Source: Hyphomicrobiaceae bacterium (lineage in GTDB: Bacteria > Pseudomonadota > Alphaproteobacteria > Rhizobiales > Hyphomicrobiaceae). From it: 38,735 nt of DNA. Below are positions 7,713 through 15,427 of this stretch, piece by piece. The notes beneath the pieces were generated by a model, which saw only the letters and a list, made by a program, of their open reading frames with translations, searched no databases and had not been told where the DNA came from. Location of the stretch: positions 10,179 through 48,913 of the forward strand of contig JAGRKS010000030.1 of assembly GCA_020442185.1 (NCBI GenBank), in the 5' to 3' direction. Each line of letters begins with the position of its first letter. The first letter of the stretch is position 1. Made by a program: the position numbers and the translations under genes.

Positions 7713-10700
7713 ATGCTGTCAGAGTCTCCGCGTTTTTCCCAGGAACGGGCTGGTCCCGCTTCGCTCGAGCAAGCCCTCAAAGGTGCGTTCGGACGATTGA
7801 CGGGTGCCATACTGCTAGCTTTCGTCGGCCTGCTCTGGGTCGCCGTTGCATCCTGGACGGTCACCGATCCGAGCCTGACACACGCCACCAGCGGTGAGAC
7901 ACGCAATCTGCTCGGTGCGGTCGGTGCGATCGTTTCCGACCTGCTGCTGCAGGCGTTCGGTTTCGCGACAATCGTCGCCTTGGCGGCACCCATGTTCTGG
8001 GGCGTCGAGCTCGTTTATACGGAACGCGTTCACCGGCCGAAAACGAAGCTGCTTCTCTATCCGTTTGCCATTCTGGTTCTCGCCGGCGCGGTGTCCTCGC
8101 TGCCGATCGCGGAGCGCTGGCCGCTGCATCACGGCTACGGCGGCATGATGGGCGACGCAGTCTATACGATCGTCTCCGGACTTTTCGCACTCATCAATGC
8201 CGAGCGTGGCGGCGCCGCGGCGGGCCTCGTGCTGTTCGCGAGCGGGTTCGCCATTCTGTCGCATGTGGTCGGCGTGGCGTTACAGGACCTGCTGGCGGTC
8301 GGGCGCGAAACACCGGTGTCGGCCGGCGCGCGCAAGTTCGAGCGCAGTCCGGTCGTGCAAGGAGCGGCAGCCGCTGAGTTGCGCATCGAGCCGACGTTCG
8401 CCCCGCGTGCTTCGCTCGAATGGGCCATGGCGACTGCCCGCCAGACGGCGCAGCGCGGCATGTCGGCCATGCAGGCCGGCGCGCGCGGCGTTCGCGAAGG
8501 TTTGCAGGCTGGCTCCGGTTATCGTGACCACGGCGATCAATTGTCCGGTCGGCAAACCGCCACGCCTGATCATCGTGCGTACGCGCCGGAGTATTACGCG
8601 GCCGAAGCAGCGGCCGGTTTGGCCCATGGCGGCGCCGCCGATGCGTGCGGCGATGGCGATCCGGCCTATGAGGAATGGAACGGCGCGCGTCGCCAGGCCG
8701 ATGCTGCCCGACGTGGACAGCGCGTCGCCTATCCTATGCATCAAGAGCCCGTCGCGGCCTATGCACCGCCTTTTCCACCGGCTGGCCATCCGCCGCGCCG
8801 GCCATCACGTGGCCCAGCCGCTGGTCTTGGTGGGCGCGACGCCTCGGACGCCGCTCATGACGATTTTGCCGATGATGCGGGCTTCGATGACGCGACCGAT
8901 CACGCGAGTCGCGCAATTGCCGAGCGTTTTGCGCCAGCGGCGACGGGCTTCCCGCGGCGCGAGGCGGACCTTGTCGGCGCCGATGACGTGACGCCACCGC
9001 ATACGCATACGCCGGCCGCTGCACCGAAATCCGCGATGCAATCCTTGCTGAAGGGTATGCCGTTCGCAAACGCGGCGTCCCCGAAGATGCCGCCGCCCCC
9101 GACCGCGCCGCCGCCTGCCGTGGCCGCTCCGCCGGCCGCCTCCGGCGTCGCCCCATCTCACCCCGCGGCCCGCGCTGCGGAGACCATACCAAGCAAGCGC
9201 AATGCGCTGTTCGGTGGCTTGACGTTCCGCCGGCAGGCGGAGCCGTCGTTCAAGATGCCGCCGGTCGCGCTGCTCAAGAAGCCAGTGCCGAACAAGGCGG
9301 GGCCAGAATTCACGCAGACCGTGCTGCGCGGCAATGCCCGCCTGCTCGAAGATGTCCTGTCGGATTTCGGCGTCAAGGGCGAGGTGAAGGACATCCGGCC
9401 CGGCCCCGTCGTCACATTGTTTGAACTCGAGCCGGCGCGCGGCACGAAGTCGTCCCGCGTTATTGGTCTCGCCGACGATATCGCGCGCTCTATGAGCGCC
9501 GCCGCGGTGCGTGTCGCCGTCGTGCCGGGCCGCAATGCCATTGGCATCGAGATGCCGAACGTGCGCCGCGAGACGGTTATGCTTCGCGAGCTTCTGGAAA
9601 GCGATGCCTTCCGCTCGAGCGATGCGGCGTTGCCCGTCGCCCTCGGAAAGTCGATCGGCGGCGAGCCGGTCGTCGCAGATCTGGCCCGCATGCCGCATCT
9701 GCTGGTCGCGGGCACGACGGGCTCGGGCAAGTCTGTCGGCGTCAATGCCATGATCCTTTCGCTGCTCTACCGGCACAGTCCGGCCGAATGCCGCTTCCTC
9801 ATGATCGACCCGAAGATGCTCGAGCTCAGCGTCTATAACGGCATCCCGCATCTGTTGGCGCCCGTCGTCACAGATCCGCAGAAGGCCGTCGCCGCGCTCA
9901 ACTGGGTCGTCTCCGAAATGGAAGAGCGCTACAAGCGCATGGCGAAGCTTTCGGTGCGCAACATCGACGTGTTCAACAACCGCGTTCGCAATGCCCGTAA
10001 ACGCGGCGAGATGATCGCGCGGACGGTGCAGACCGGGTTCGATCGCCAGACGGGTGAGGCGATGTTCGAGCAGGAGCAGCTCGCGCTCGAGCCGATGCCG
10101 TACATCGTCGTCGTCATCGACGAGTTCGCCGATCTCATGCTGGTGGCGGGCAAGGAGGTCGAAGCCGCGGTCCAGCGGTTGGCCCAGATGGCGCGCGCCG
10201 CCGGCATCCACATCATCATGGCGACGCAGCGGCCGTCGGTCGACGTCATCACCGGTACGATCAAGGCGAATTTCCCGACGCGCATCTCGTTCAAGGTGAC
10301 GTCGAAGATCGATAGCCGCACCATTCTGACAGAGCAGGGCGCCGAGCAGCTGCTGGGTCAGGGCGACATGCTGTTCGCCGCGGGCAGCGGGCAGATCGCG
10401 CGCGTGCACGGCCCCTTCGTCGCCGATGACGAGGTCGAGGAAATCGCCGGCTTCCTGCGTGCGCAGGGCGAGCCGGACTATGTCGTCGGCATCACCGAGC
10501 CGCCCGTCGCACCGGAGGCTGGTGCGGACGACGCTCGCGGCCAGAATGAGGAAGACGCCTACGATCGCGCTGTCGCCATCGTGCTGCGCGATCGCAAGGC
10601 CTCGACCAGCTACATTCAGCGCCGCTTGTCGATCGGCTACAACCGTGCCGCCGACCTCATCGAGCGTATGGAGCGGGAGGGTCTGATCGGCCCGGCCAAC

Positions 10701-10757
10701 AACGTCGGACGCCGCGAGATCCTGGTCGGCGCCAACGGTGCTTCCGACGCCGCATGA
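7713..10757 (+). CDS. ftsK: DNA translocase FtsK
   Basis: 1014 residues. A membrane-anchored, septum-located hexameric motor that pumps chromosome ends and activates XerCD dimer resolution. Four to five membrane segments occupy about residues 30-190. A long Ala/Pro/Gly-rich linker, which looks disordered, spans about 200-525. The motor follows: the alpha domain from about 527 (EFTQTVLRGNARLLEDVLSD), Walker A GTTGSGKS at 667-674, Walker B YIVVVIDEFADLM at 797-809, and the MATQRPSVDVITG segment. The C-terminal winged-helix gamma domain (about 948-1014, with STSYIQRRLSIGYNRAADLI) reads polarity sequences on DNA. The linker is long relative to the motor and has a composition unlike the rest. The ATG at 7713 lacks an obvious ribosome-binding site, and coupling to the aminotransferase gene is likely. 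Confidence 0.97.
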   Translation: MLSESPRFSQERAGPASLEQALKGAFGRLTGAILLAFVGLLWVAVASWTVTDPSLTHATSGETRNLLGAVGAIVSDLLLQAFGFATIVALAAPMFWGVELVYTERVHRPKTKLLLYPFAILVLAGAVSSLPIAERWPLHHGYGGMMGDAVYTIVSGLFALINAERGGAAAGLVLFASGFAILSHVVGVALQDLLAVGRETPVSAGARKFERSPVVQGAAAAELRIEPTFAPRASLEWAMATARQTAQRGMSAMQAGARGVREGLQAGSGYRDHGDQLSGRQTATPDHRAYAPEYYAAEAAAGLAHGGAADACGDGDPAYEEWNGARRQADAARRGQRVAYPMHQEPVAAYAPPFPPAGHPPRRPSRGPAAGLGGRDASDAAHDDFADDAGFDDATDHASRAIAERFAPAATGFPRREADLVGADDVTPPHTHTPAAAPKSAMQSLLKGMPFANAASPKMPPPPTAPPPAVAAPPAASGVAPSHPAARAAETIPSKRNALFGGLTFRRQAEPSFKMPPVALLKKPVPNKAGPEFTQTVLRGNARLLEDVLSDFGVKGEVKDIRPGPVVTLFELEPARGTKSSRVIGLADDIARSMSAAAVRVAVVPGRNAIGIEMPNVRRETVMLRELLESDAFRSSDAALPVALGKSIGGEPVVADLARMPHLLVAGTTGSGKSVGVNAMILSLLYRHSPAECRFLMIDPKMLELSVYNGIPHLLAPVVTDPQKAVAALNWVVSEMEERYKRMAKLSVRNIDVFNNRVRNARKRGEMIARTVQTGFDRQTGEAMFEQEQLALEPMPYIVVVIDEFADLMLVAGKEVEAAVQRLAQMARAAGIHIIMATQRPSVDVITGTIKANFPTRISFKVTSKIDSRTILTEQGAEQLLGQGDMLFAAGSGQIARVHGPFVADDEVEEIAGFLRAQGEPDYVVGITEPPVAPEAGADDARGQNEEDAYDRAVAIVLRDRKASTSYIQRRLSIGYNRAADLIERMEREGLIGPANNVGRREILVGANGASDAA

Positions 10758-10958
10758 GTGCACTGCGGTCCCGAGCAGGGCCGCGGAGTGACGTGCGGTT
10801 CGCCGCCGCGATCGTCCGCCATCCCCAGTTCGTTATGTATGCGGGGCGAGAGACGCTTGCCCTCAGGGCGAACACAAGTACGATCCGCCAACTTGTGGTC
10901 GCAATGTTGGGCGATTGAGAAGATGGTGCTCTGGTCGCCCAGGGCTGTTGGGGGAATA

Positions 10959-11690
10959 ATGGGCACGTCAATGATTTCGCGCAGCGCCTTTGTTGGCTTT
11001 CTGACCGGTATGGGAGCGTGCATGCTGGCGTCCGCCGCCGCGGCGCAGACACCGACGCCGGTCGCAGCCCCGATCGGTGCGACCGCCGGAACCGCCTGGA
11101 GCGCGGAGGTTGCGCCCAATGGCACGGCAGGCCTCGTCCTCGATGCCCGCCAGAGCGAGATCGTCGCGAGCGTCAGCGAATACTTCAACAAGCTCGACAA
11201 TTTGCAGGGGCGGTTTGCCCAGACCGCCGCCGACGGCAAGGTCATGAAGGGCAAGTTCGCCATGAAGCGTCCGGGCCGGTTCCGCTTCGATTACGCGCGG
11301 CCGAGCCTTCAGGTGATCATTTCGGACGGCAGCTATCTGGCGATCCAGGATCATGACCTCAACAACGAGGATCGCGTCGAGCTCGATCAAACCCCGTTTC
11401 GGCTTCTGTTGCGCAAGGACGTCGATATTGCACGCGACGCGCGGATTCTGGCCGTTGAAGAGGCTGGAGACGTCGTGTCCGTCGTGTTGCAGGACAAGAG
11501 CCCTGATACGCCCGGCAAGATCCGCCTGACCTTCGACGCCAAGCCCGCCTTCCAGTTGAAGCAGTGGGTGACGAAGGACGCGCAAGGCCTGGACACCACC
11601 GTTGATGTCGGCGACCTCGATACGACCGCTGAACTCGATCCGAAAATGTTCGTCATTCGACCCATGGGGGCTGCTTTCAACCGCCAATGA
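10959..11690 (+). CDS. lolA: LolA-like outer-membrane lipoprotein carrier protein
   Basis: 243 residues. A signal peptide (about 1-30, ending ASAAAAQ) exports it to the periplasm, where LolA proteins carry lipoproteins from LolCDE to the outer membrane. After an Ala/Pro/Thr-rich lead the LolA beta-barrel begins near residue 60: VSEYFNKLDNLQGRFAQTAA, then KGKFAMKRPGRFRFDYARP, which is the family hallmark, then ISDGSYLAIQDHDLN. The frame is open back to the ftsK stop, but the ATG at 10959 is chosen because GGGGGAA sits 5-6 bases upstream and the signal peptide starts there. It follows ftsK by 200 bp, the usual neighbour order in this bacterial group. The exonuclease III gene I recall as common after lolA in relatives is not present. 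Confidence 0.92.
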   Translation: MGTSMISRSAFVGFLTGMGACMLASAAAAQTPTPVAAPIGATAGTAWSAEVAPNGTAGLVLDARQSEIVASVSEYFNKLDNLQGRFAQTAADGKVMKGKFAMKRPGRFRFDYARPSLQVIISDGSYLAIQDHDLNNEDRVELDQTPFRLLLRKDVDIARDARILAVEEAGDVVSVVLQDKSPDTPGKIRLTFDAKPAFQLKQWVTKDAQGLDTTVDVGDLDTTAELDPKMFVIRPMGAAFNRQ

Positions 11691-11819
11691 AGCGGCAAAG
11701 TGGTGATTTTGTGCCTGCGGGTCGTGCAGCGTGTGGCTGTTCGGTATCTGTCAAAGCGCCGACCAGGGGATACCGGTGTACAATCGGTAACATTTCCGTG
11801 ATCAATGCGGATTCCCCCT

Positions 11820-11851
11820 GTTGAAAATCTGAGACCTGCGCTTAGTTATAT
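11820..11851 (+). promoter_or_regulatory. Promoter-like element before the candidate small RNA
   Basis: TTGAAA (11821-11826) is followed by TAGTTATAT (11843-11851). A -10 hexamer can be drawn with spacers of 16 to 19 bases, the best hexamer (TTATAT) having the longest spacer. It is suggestive, not decisive. Confidence 0.35.
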
Positions 11852-11993
11852 CCAGACAGATGACGTCACCCTGTACTCGGTAGTGCCCCCCCGTCTAACC
11901 GAAGATGTCATCTGGCGGTACCGGCTTCCCTCCCGGTACCACGCGCGTAAGCGCTAATAGCGCCCAACCCCTCCCCCCGGGGTTGGGCGTTTC
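11852..11993 (+). ncRNA. Candidate small RNA with three C-rich hairpin loops
   Basis: The roughly 140-nt segment folds into three consecutive elements. Hairpin 1: an 8-bp perfect stem, 11857-11864 with 11907-11914 (CAGATGAC/GTCATCTG), with an inner 5-bp stem 11877-11881 with 11898-11902 whose loop contains seven Cs in a row. Hairpin 2: an 8-bp perfect stem, 11917-11924 with 11933-11940 (GGTACCGG/CCGGTACC), with loop CTTCCCTC. Hairpin 3: an 11-bp stem, 11961-11971 with 11979-11989, with loop TCCCCCC followed by TTTCCATTT, which looks like a terminator. A promoter-like sequence ends at about 11851. Repeated C/U-rich loops that could pair with Shine-Dalgarno sequences are a known design in alphaproteobacterial regulatory RNAs. 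I cannot assign it to a named family. It might instead be the structured 3' end of the lolA mRNA. Confidence 0.5.
11961..11993 (+). terminator. Rho-independent terminator
   Basis: An 11-bp perfect stem, CGCCCAACCCC (11961-11971) with GGGGTTGGGCG (11979-11989), with a 7-base C-rich loop and a moderately T-rich tail TTTCCATTTCC. It would end the candidate small RNA, or lolA if the two are one transcript. Confidence 0.75.
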
Positions 11994-12245
11994 CATTTCC
12001 GAACCCGAAGATGTGAAATTTGAGTACGGCGCTTGGGCTCTGGCAGGCGCGCTCCGATGGCGGCTGCCCTCCCCGCAATTCAATGCATTTGACCCCGCTC
12101 CCGCTCCGGTCGCCGCTTCGGCCCAGACGAGTCAGCGGCCGTCCGCGGCGCCGGGGTATTCGCCCAGGGCGGCTGGCGGCAATAGAGACCGCAACTTCCG
12201 GTCCTTCAGGCGTTCAAGAGGCGTTCAGGCTTTCGAGGTAATCGG

Positions 12246-12776
12246 TCAGTGGAGCGTTGCCGCCGCGTCAGCTGATGCGGGGAGACGCGCCAATGCAGCG
12301 GTCCTGGCGAGGTCGCCACAGGCCTGATCGCCCAGCTGATTTTCGATCGCCCGCATTTCATCGGCAAGCGCTTGCAGCCGCTGCGCGATCTTGCGAACAA
12401 AATGCTCGGCAATTTCCGGGTCCTCGGCCATCTGCTGGAGAAGTTCGTCGCGGGTGATCCGCAGTGCCCTAACCGAAGTCACAGCGAGCACGGTCGAGGT
12501 GTATTCGGTATCGACCAGCATCCCCATCTCGCCGAGCAGTGCGCCTTCGGGTACGAGTTCCGGGCCGGATGTCATGTCCGGTCCGGCCGTGCGCTGGGCT
12601 TGTCCCGAGACGATGACGATGGCCGCGTCAGCCGGCGTGTCGCGTTCGATGATGCAATCGCCTGCGCGGAATATCTTGCGCTCGGCGCGGCGGGCGATCT
12701 CGGCGATCTGTTCCGGCCGCAGACCATCGAACAGCTCGAGTTGCAGAAGGGGGCGGGCAAGAAAATCAAGGGCCAT
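12246..12776 (-). CDS. Single-domain cyclic-nucleotide-binding-fold protein (Crp-like sensor domain only)
   Basis: 176 residues from the ATG at 12776, where a GAGG lies about 12 bases upstream. The frame is open much further upstream, but that stretch is Ser/Arg-rich and runs into a tandem repeat, so it is not taken as coding. The domain starts FLARPLLQLELFDGLRPEQI, continues with ERKIFRAGDCIIERDTPAD, and has a phosphate-binding-cassette-like GALLGEMGMLVDTEYTSTV. The arginine that normally contacts the cyclic phosphate in this cassette appears to be Tyr91, so cAMP binding is doubtful. There is no helix-turn-helix after the long C-terminal helix, so it is not a typical DNA-binding Crp regulator. 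Partner and ligand are unknown. Confidence 0.8.
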   Translation of the reverse strand: MALDFLARPLLQLELFDGLRPEQIAEIARRAERKIFRAGDCIIERDTPADAAIVIVSGQAQRTAGPDMTSGPELVPEGALLGEMGMLVDTEYTSTVLAVTSVRALRITRDELLQQMAEDPEIAEHFVRKIAQRLQALADEMRAIENQLGDQACGDLARTAALARLPASADAAATLH

Positions 12777-13171
12777 GCGTGCGCGTACCTCGGACAGATG
12801 CAAAGGAGCAGGCGAGCAATCGGCAAGGTGAAAATCGGCACACCGTGGCGCACCGTTGCCTGAACGCGATACATCGGACGCGGAACTGCGAGACGCCGAC
12901 GTTACGCGCCGGACAGTAGCTCTCGGGGGAGGTTCGACTGATTCGCCGGACCCGGTCCAGCGGTTGGACTCCGGCCAGTGGATGAGCTGGGATAAATCTT
13001 CAGTAGCGGATTGCGCCTTCAGGACGCGAACCGGCATCTGGCGTGGCCCGGTCACGTTCGGGGCCAGGTTTGGGGCCACGGACCGGTGGGGCCACGGACC
13101 GGTGGGGCTGGGGACCGGTGAGGCTCGGGTCCGGTCGGACTGGGGGGCGGCCGCACGCGGCGAGATTGCAC
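12777..13171. other. Intergenic region between the marR gene and the cyclic-nucleotide-fold gene
   Basis: About 395 bp. The part nearest 13171 is G-rich and holds a 16-bp tandem repeat (13071-13134). The rest should carry the promoter of the minus-strand gene that starts at 12776. No protein gene is supported. Confidence 0.55.
13071..13134. repeat. Tandem repeat, 16-bp unit, four copies
   Basis: TGGGGCCACGGACCGG occurs twice perfectly in tandem (13071-13086 and 13087-13102). Two degenerate copies follow in the same 16-bp register (13103-13118 with three mismatches, and 13119-13134). The array is intergenic. Confidence 0.85.
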
Positions 13172-13681
13172 TCAGCTCGATGGTTCGCCGGTCGGCTTCG
13201 TCTCTGACGACAGTCCGGTAATGATCGTTTGCAGATTTTCGATGAAGCGCGGCCTGTCGGCTTCGCTCAACATGGCGAGCACGGTCTGGTCAACCGACAT
13301 GGCGACCGGTCCGACCGATTCCATAACGCGTCGGCCTTCCTCCGTCAGCTTGACCGCGTAGGCACGGGCGTCTTCGCGCGTGCGCCGGCGCTGCAGCAGG
13401 CCCTTCTTGAGCATGCGGCGCACGATGTCGGCGAGCGTCGAGCGATCGATGCCCGTCTTTTCGACGAGGTGCGTCTGGCTCAGACCCTCGTGAGCGGCAA
13501 CGGTTGCAAGCACGGCATATTGACGGGGCGTCAGATCGTTGCTGCCCATCTTGGACTGGAACACGTCGGCCGCACACTGCCCGGCCCGATGCAAGAGATG
13601 GATCGGCGACCCGTCGAGCGTCGCCAGCCGTGCATCCGGTGCCGTCTTGCTCTTCGACTTTTCAGTTCTCGGTCGTTTCAT
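13172..13681 (-). CDS. MarR-family transcriptional regulator
   Basis: 169 residues. After a basic, Lys/Arg/Ser-rich lead (about 1-18) comes the MarR dimer helix (HLLHRAGQCAADVFQSKM). The winged helix-turn-helix follows: LTPRQYAVLATVAAHEGLSQ, the recognition helix region GIDRSTLADIVRRMLKKGL, and the wing LQRRRTREDARAYAVKLTEEG. The C-terminal dimerisation helices continue to residue 169. Such proteins are dimeric repressors released by small ligands or oxidants. The neighbours give no clear target; autoregulation or control of the adjacent septation genes is possible. It starts close to 13700 and is flanked by a 225-bp gap before the IspZ gene. Confidence 0.93.
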   Translation of the reverse strand: MKRPRTEKSKSKTAPDARLATLDGSPIHLLHRAGQCAADVFQSKMGSNDLTPRQYAVLATVAAHEGLSQTHLVEKTGIDRSTLADIVRRMLKKGLLQRRRTREDARAYAVKLTEEGRRVMESVGPVAMSVDQTVLAMLSEADRPRFIENLQTIITGLSSETKPTGEPSS

Positions 13682-13906
13682 CTCAGTCGTACCATTCCAA
13701 AATTATCCGGGTTCAACGGATGCGGCCCGGCGAGAGTAAACAGGAACGTGAAGTTGCATAGAAAAAGAAATACGATTGCCAGGAATGCGTCCAGAAGAAA
13801 GGGCGCCATCGATGAAGAATGTGTTTACCGGAAGGGCACGATCGGATTAATTCGGGATTAGGAAATGCGTGTGTACGTAACTTGAGCATGCAAATCATCT
13901 GTATGA

Positions 13907-14533
13907 CTACATGACGTCGTCATCGCGTTTCGCTCCGGCACCCTCTGCATCCTCCGGCAGTTCGTGCCTCTTGATGATGCCGAGCTGGGCCATTGCGAAG
14001 ACCATTGTCAGCGGCATGATGCCGAATGTCTTGAAGGTCACCCAATTGTCGGTGGTGAAATTTCTCCAGACGATTTCATTGAGAATTGCCAGCGCGGCGA
14101 AAAATGCGCCCCACCGGATCGTAAGCTGTTTCCAGCCCTCGTCGGAAATTTTGAATACGTCACCGAAGACGTGGCGCAAGAGCGAATGCCCGAAGAAAAG
14201 ACCGCCGAAAAGGAGTGCGGAAAAAATCGTATTCACGATCGTCGGCTTCATCTTGATGAAATGATCATCCTGAAGCCAGATGGTCAGGCCGCCGAAAATG
14301 AAAACAAATACCGCCGTGACGAGCGGCATCACGGCGACTTTTCCGAAAATCAGGCGCGAGGCGGCAATGGAGACAATCGTCGCGACCATGAACCATTGCG
14401 TCGCAATGAAAATGCCCGCCGACGAATTTGCAACGAAAAAGACGACGAGCGGGCCGATTTCGAGTGCGAGCTTCAACAGCTGCATCGAAAGCCTGTCGTC
14501 GGCCAGCTGCGGCTTTGCGGGATCTGATTTCAT
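13907..14533 (-). CDS. IspZ/YciB-family septation protein (second of a tandem pair)
   Basis: 208 residues from the ATG at 14533 (MKSDPAKPQLADDRL). A TTG at 14584 in the same frame would add 17 residues, but a GAGG only one base from it makes it unlikely. It is a polytopic inner-membrane protein with five to six hydrophobic segments. Family features are LKLALEIGPLVVFFVANSSA, the FGGLTIWLQDDHFIKMKPTI segment, LFGGLFFGHSLLRHVFG and NEIVWRNFTTDNWVTFKTFG. IspZ/YciB proteins are needed for normal division and envelope integrity in some bacteria, with no defined biochemical activity. It is directly downstream of a paralogue ending at 14588 and presumably cotranscribed with it. The acidic C-terminal tail (ELPEDAEGAGAKRDDD) is cytoplasmic-looking. 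Confidence 0.92.
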   Translation of the reverse strand: MKSDPAKPQLADDRLSMQLLKLALEIGPLVVFFVANSSAGIFIATQWFMVATIVSIAASRLIFGKVAVMPLVTAVFVFIFGGLTIWLQDDHFIKMKPTIVNTIFSALLFGGLFFGHSLLRHVFGDVFKISDEGWKQLTIRWGAFFAALAILNEIVWRNFTTDNWVTFKTFGIMPLTMVFAMAQLGIIKRHELPEDAEGAGAKRDDDVM

Positions 14534-14587
14534 GCGGACAAAGGACTCCGTTCGCCGCGCGGCGGCGGCTACTGCCTTGACCAAACC

Positions 14588-15346
14588 TCAGTGGAACCGG
14601 CCATCGCGACGGGGAGCGATGCCGCGTCTCGGGTCCGCTGCGACTTGTGCGAACTCGGCAACGCCATGGCGGGACGAGTTCGCGTTCCCCGTGGTGCTGG
14701 GGGCGATCGTAACGCTCACCGTTTCGTCTTCGTCAGGAATGCGATGCTTCTGCATCAGCCGCGTGAGGAACCAGGCGTAAGCGCCAGACAATGGCATGAT
14801 CAGCGCAATCTTGAAGAGAATCCAGACGTTAACACCGTCCATTTGATAACCGAAAACGTTGTAGATGTGGTCGTCCACGAACGTGAGACGGACCAACTCG
14901 TTGGCCACGGCCGTGAATACGAAAAACCAGGCGAAACTCCACGTGAAACGGTCCCAGCCCTCTTTGGTGTAGTGGAACGTCTTCTCGAAGACGTACTTGA
15001 AGAAATTCCGATTGAGCCACAGCCCGACAAACAGGAAAATCGCGAACATCGCGTTGAAGATCGTGACCTTGATCTGAACCCACATTGGATCGTGGGTAAT
15101 GATCGTCAACGCGCCGAAAGCCAGTGTGACGCTCGAGGCGATCAGCGGGAAGGCGGGCAGCCTCTTGAGGACGATGCGCATGGCGACGATCGCGATGACC
15201 GTCGTCAACAGCAGCGCCCAAGTGCCAGCCGTAATTCCGTATGCCGCGTTAACGATGAACATCGTGACGAGCGGACCGAACTCGCTCGCAATATTCACCG
15301 TCTGTTCGGTGTTGAAGGGGTATATGCGCCGGAGTCTGCTGCCCAT
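14588..15346 (-). CDS. IspZ/YciB-family septation protein (first of a tandem pair)
   Basis: 252 residues. It shares the layout of the next gene: SEFGPLVTMFIVNAAYGITA, FGALTIITHDPMWVQIKVTI, LFVGLWLNRNFFKYVFEKTF, EGWDRFTWSFAWFFVFTAVA, then NELVRLTFVDDHIYNVFGY. The two proteins are clear but diverged paralogues. This copy has a longer C-terminal tail (about residues 205-252), which is polar and probably disordered. The ATG at 15346 begins MGSRLRRIYPFNTEQTVNIA. It lies downstream of ftsY on the same strand with about 80 bp between, so ftsY and both septation genes may share a transcript. Confidence 0.91.
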   Translation of the reverse strand: MGSRLRRIYPFNTEQTVNIASEFGPLVTMFIVNAAYGITAGTWALLLTTVIAIVAMRIVLKRLPAFPLIASSVTLAFGALTIITHDPMWVQIKVTIFNAMFAIFLFVGLWLNRNFFKYVFEKTFHYTKEGWDRFTWSFAWFFVFTAVANELVRLTFVDDHIYNVFGYQMDGVNVWILFKIALIMPLSGAYAWFLTRLMQKHRIPDEDETVSVTIAPSTTGNANSSRHGVAEFAQVAADPRRGIAPRRDGRFH

Positions 15347-15427
15347 AGGGTGTCATTTCCTGCCCGTCTGGCCCGTGCGCCTCCCCGTGGTCTGACCGGG
15401 TGGGATGGCGCTGGGCGATCGTCGCCT

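Larger units (their letters stand above)
11691..12245. other. Long intergenic region between lolA and the cyclic-nucleotide-fold gene
   Basis: 555 bp with no convincing protein gene. The middle part (about 11820-11993) has promoter-like and structured elements described as a candidate small RNA. The remaining 250 bp (11994-12245) is the downstream flank of the minus-strand gene, and I see no signal in it beyond a short repeat of GGCGTTCA near 12210-12228. Confidence 0.6.

Noticed and set aside
8805..10763. Long open frame (652 codons) antisense to ftsK
   Set aside because: It mirrors the codon pattern of ftsK, gives a low-complexity His/Arg/Asp-rich product with no family features, and ftsK itself is certain.
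11995..12327. Plus-strand open frame after the candidate small RNA
   Set aside because: Pro/Ala/Arg-rich, no ribosome-binding site, and it overlaps the cyclic-nucleotide-fold gene on the other strand.
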